DNA of 43,491 bases from Deltaproteobacteria bacterium (lineage in GTDB: Bacteria > Desulfobacterota > Syntrophia > Syntrophales > UBA2210). Below are positions 41,766-43,491 of this stretch, in pieces. Numbering within the stretch: the stretch's first letter is position 1; every line of letters starts with the position of its first letter. The translations under genes and the position numbers were made by a program. Where the stretch lies: contig JAFDAI010000008.1 of assembly GCA_019313905.1 (NCBI GenBank), positions 1 to 43,491 on the forward strand, in the 5' to 3' direction. Under the pieces are notes generated by a model. That model had not been told where the DNA came from and did not search any database. It saw only the letters and a list, made by a program, of their open reading frames with translations.

Positions 41766-42110
41766 CTAACTTTCTTCCCTTGCTTTAAAGATTGCACCTT
41801 CGTGTTTCAAAAGAATTTCGCCTTGGAAATTTCTATGTTTAAAAAGCGGACCTTCTAATTTCTGTTTTGCTATCTGAATTCCATTACTAAATACTTCTTC
41901 ATAGTTGCTGTCTGAATCAGTCATAAAATCATAATCAGCATTAAAATCTATGCGAGGACTTCTTTCTTTTTCTGTGATGAAACTAGGACGTGAAACTGAG
42001 ATTATTCCGCTATCCTTAAAGTCAATTTTATCTGATGGAAATTCCTTCTTGATGAGTATTTTAAGGATTTCTAGGCGCTTTTGATATGTATCTTCCTCTG
42101 AGTTATTCAT
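41766..42110 (-). CDS. Small acidic protein of unknown function
   Basis: 114 residues, charged, no signal peptide or membrane helix; contains SRPSFITEKERSPRIDFNADYDFMTDSDS. No family recognised; the pattern is not that of a known antitoxin. Excellent AAGGAGG ribosome binding site before the ATG, so it is probably expressed. Stands alone in the possible cassette array. Confidence 0.6.
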   Translation of the reverse strand: MNNSEEDTYQKRLEILKILIKKEFPSDKIDFKDSGIISVSRPSFITEKERSPRIDFNADYDFMTDSDSNYEEVFSNGIQIAKQKLEGPLFKHRNFQGEILLKHEGAIFKAREES

Positions 42111-42124
42111 TTATATTCCTCCTT

Positions 42125-42194
42125 GCATAACACCGGAGCTCACCTGCCGAAATCCGTGCCAATTTTTCGGCGCGGGTTACGATCAGCGTGAAGC
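42125..42194 (-). other. Partial attC-like structure
   Basis: GCATAAC core (42125-42131), stems GCTCAC/GTGAAGC (one bulge) and GCCGAAA/TTTCGGC with a 12-base loop. A second core is not evident at the far end. Confidence 0.3.
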
Positions 42195-42208
42195 GATTAG
42201 ATTTTAGA

Positions 42209-43264
42209 TTATATAACAATGTTGCCAGAATCCCATTCTCTAATCCATTTTTCCTTGAGAGAATTTATCATTTCAGGTTCTTCCATTAGAGAAAACATGA
42301 AGGTTCTATGTCCTAAATCTTTAATTGATGCTCCTAAATGATAATATTGGGTATTATCAATTATTATGAATCTATCGTGAAATGCTTTAGAAGTACGAAG
42401 AGCTAACTCACCATATTGTTTATTAAATGATTCCGACATGGGTTTCACATCAGCTTCTATCTTTCTTGATATTATTTCTATGACAACATTTTTAGATTTA
42501 ACCGTTAAAAGGTCTATTACGTTGGAATTAATAAAATTATCAATTATTTTTATTGATTTCTTTGATTTTTTAAAAAGATCTCTAATGAATTTCTGAGCTT
42601 CATAATATTGTCCGTCTATAAAAAAACCTTCACGTAAACTGTTGTTAATTGATTTTGTTGTGTCGTTTGGGAGATGCCCTGATTCTTTGGCTTGTTCGTA
42701 TATTCCAATTGCTTTATTCAGTGTATCTATTACTATTTTTGGTTGGACAGCGTATGGGCCACCTTCATTTTGGAACATATCTTCTATTAAATCAAAGCTA
42801 AATGGGAAACCGCCAGCAACTGGGGCAGCGCGCCCAGCCATCGTTGTTGGAACATTAACATCTTTTAAATATCCCTTTATTTTTATTGAATTTTTTGTTA
42901 TTTTTTCTCGAACAGCTGCAGTGTCTTCGCCATAGGTATCGAATGCATTCTTGTAATAGAAAGATACATCGGCTTTAAAATCTTCTAATTCAGTAATTAT
43001 GTTTTTAACTATTGAAACCCTATCTGTTGTCTTCGTTATTTTGTTTGATTCTAATTGTCCACATAAGGCCTCGAGAAAACCAAGCTGTCGGGACAAATCA
43101 TCCCAGTCGTTAAATCCTAATTGAAGAGCATTAAAATTTTCAGATTCTTTGGGTGGTAGAGAGTTGCGAAGAAATGTTGCAACTCTTTCTTGCCACCTTT
43201 TTACCTGAATTTCACTAGTGAAATTTTCTGCCTGTAAAACATATTTTTCGATTTTTTTCTTCAT
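42209..43264 (-). CDS. Phospholipase D-like protein, possible defence protein
   Basis: 351 residues. The N-terminal half (about 1-215) is helical, charged and unrecognised, including FNDWDDLSRQLGFLEALCGQL. The C-terminal half resembles a PLD-like domain: KFIRDLFKKSKKSIKIIDNFI, then FHDRFIIIDNTQYYHLGASIKDLG (HDR at 296-298 in place of H-K-D). Similar C-terminal domains occur in phage-defence and restriction-linked proteins, but catalytic competence is uncertain because only one motif is visible and Lys is replaced. A/T-rich. Confidence 0.65.
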   Translation of the reverse strand: MKKKIEKYVLQAENFTSEIQVKRWQERVATFLRNSLPPKESENFNALQLGFNDWDDLSRQLGFLEALCGQLESNKITKTTDRVSIVKNIITELEDFKADVSFYYKNAFDTYGEDTAAVREKITKNSIKIKGYLKDVNVPTTMAGRAAPVAGGFPFSFDLIEDMFQNEGGPYAVQPKIVIDTLNKAIGIYEQAKESGHLPNDTTKSINNSLREGFFIDGQYYEAQKFIRDLFKKSKKSIKIIDNFINSNVIDLLTVKSKNVVIEIISRKIEADVKPMSESFNKQYGELALRTSKAFHDRFIIIDNTQYYHLGASIKDLGHRTFMFSLMEEPEMINSLKEKWIREWDSGNIVI

Positions 43265-43491
43265 ATAATCTTATGTATTCTGTTTATTTTTTTATCTAGC
43301 GCTTCGCATCACTGGCAAAATAAGAGGATGCTTGGGGTCAAATCTTTATTCTTGAATATTCTCACCGCGAATCCTACCCCAAGTTTAACCCCATTTTTAC
43401 GAAAAGCAACAAAAAAAGGGTATTTTTAGTGGTTACACACACGTAACCTGTTGATATTATTGGAGGCAGCTTTTAAGGAGCCGAGTGTAGT
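43265..43491. other. Right-end intergenic region with inverted repeat
   Basis: No gene seen. CTTGGGGT (43331-43338) and ACCCCAAG (43376-43383) form an inverted pair, and the style (GGGGTCAAATCTTTATTCTTGA) recalls flanks of REP-associated Y1 transposase genes. Could also be part of an upstream cassette leader. Confidence 0.35.

Noticed and set aside
40917-42194. CRISPR array in the right-hand region
   Set aside because: The spacers are single, unequal hairpins; there are no regularly spaced direct repeats and no cas genes.
1-43491. tRNA, rRNA or tmRNA genes
   Set aside because: No cloverleaf, rRNA or tmRNA-like segment was recognised by eye on either strand.

Overview
The window reads as a chromosome segment of a Desulfobacterota-like (deltaproteobacterial) anaerobe. 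The support is indirect: a spirochete/deltaproteobacterial-type elongation factor G, a Methanosarcina-type gamma carbonic anhydrase, a TrpB2-type tryptophan synthase beta chain, a GspA-containing type II secretion operon and dispersed intergenic repeats of a kind I associate with sulfate-reducer and syntroph genomes. No rRNA or tRNA gene was recognised, so the placement is an inference.

Layout. (1) 214-11202: a type II secretion operon in the order gspJ-K-L-M-N-C-A-B(TPR)-D-E, all on + with overlaps or short gaps; gspF, G, H and I are not in the window and may lie to the left. (2) 11308-14804: rmlB, a small conserved protein, a free-standing four-helix-bundle (23S rRNA intervening-sequence type) gene flanked by repeats, then coaE and a gamma carbonic anhydrase. 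(3) 14824-17634: a minus-strand pilT-pilU-like operon ending in a degenerate receiver protein. (4) 17796-21657: a Cys-rich small protein, trpB2 with a clear trp-type attenuator (leader peptide with two adjacent Trp codons, then terminator), a YggU protein, a YggT protein and proC. (5) 21751-30746: a carbon-storage region. A 4-hydroxybutyryl-CoA dehydratase-like flavoprotein is followed by phaE, phaC (class III), a double-GAF protein and phaJ on +. Facing it is a minus-strand operon of two nearly identical phasins, a second long PHA synthase and another phasin-like protein. phaR sits divergently at the promoter end, with putative PhaR operators between. (6) 31045-38346: EF-G, a P-loop protein, aconitase, NADP-type isocitrate dehydrogenase and rlmN. 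(7) 38433-39239: an OmpA-TPR protein. (8) 39282-43491: an accessory region, all minus strand and more A/T-rich to the eye. It holds a kinase with an antitoxin-like N terminus, a secreted nuclease, two unknown proteins and a phospholipase-D-like protein. Its spacers contain one good and two partial attC-like structures, suggesting a cassette array; no integron integrase is visible.

How the genes fit together. The storage region can be read as a route from 4-hydroxybutyryl-CoA to crotonyl-CoA (dehydratase), then to (R)-3-hydroxybutyryl-CoA (PhaJ) and on to polymer (PhaEC and the second PhaC), with phasins coating granules and PhaR sensing them. The most distinctive regulatory find is the attenuator in front of trpB2. 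The least explained parts are the double-GAF protein, the antitoxin-kinase chimera and the cassette-like right end.
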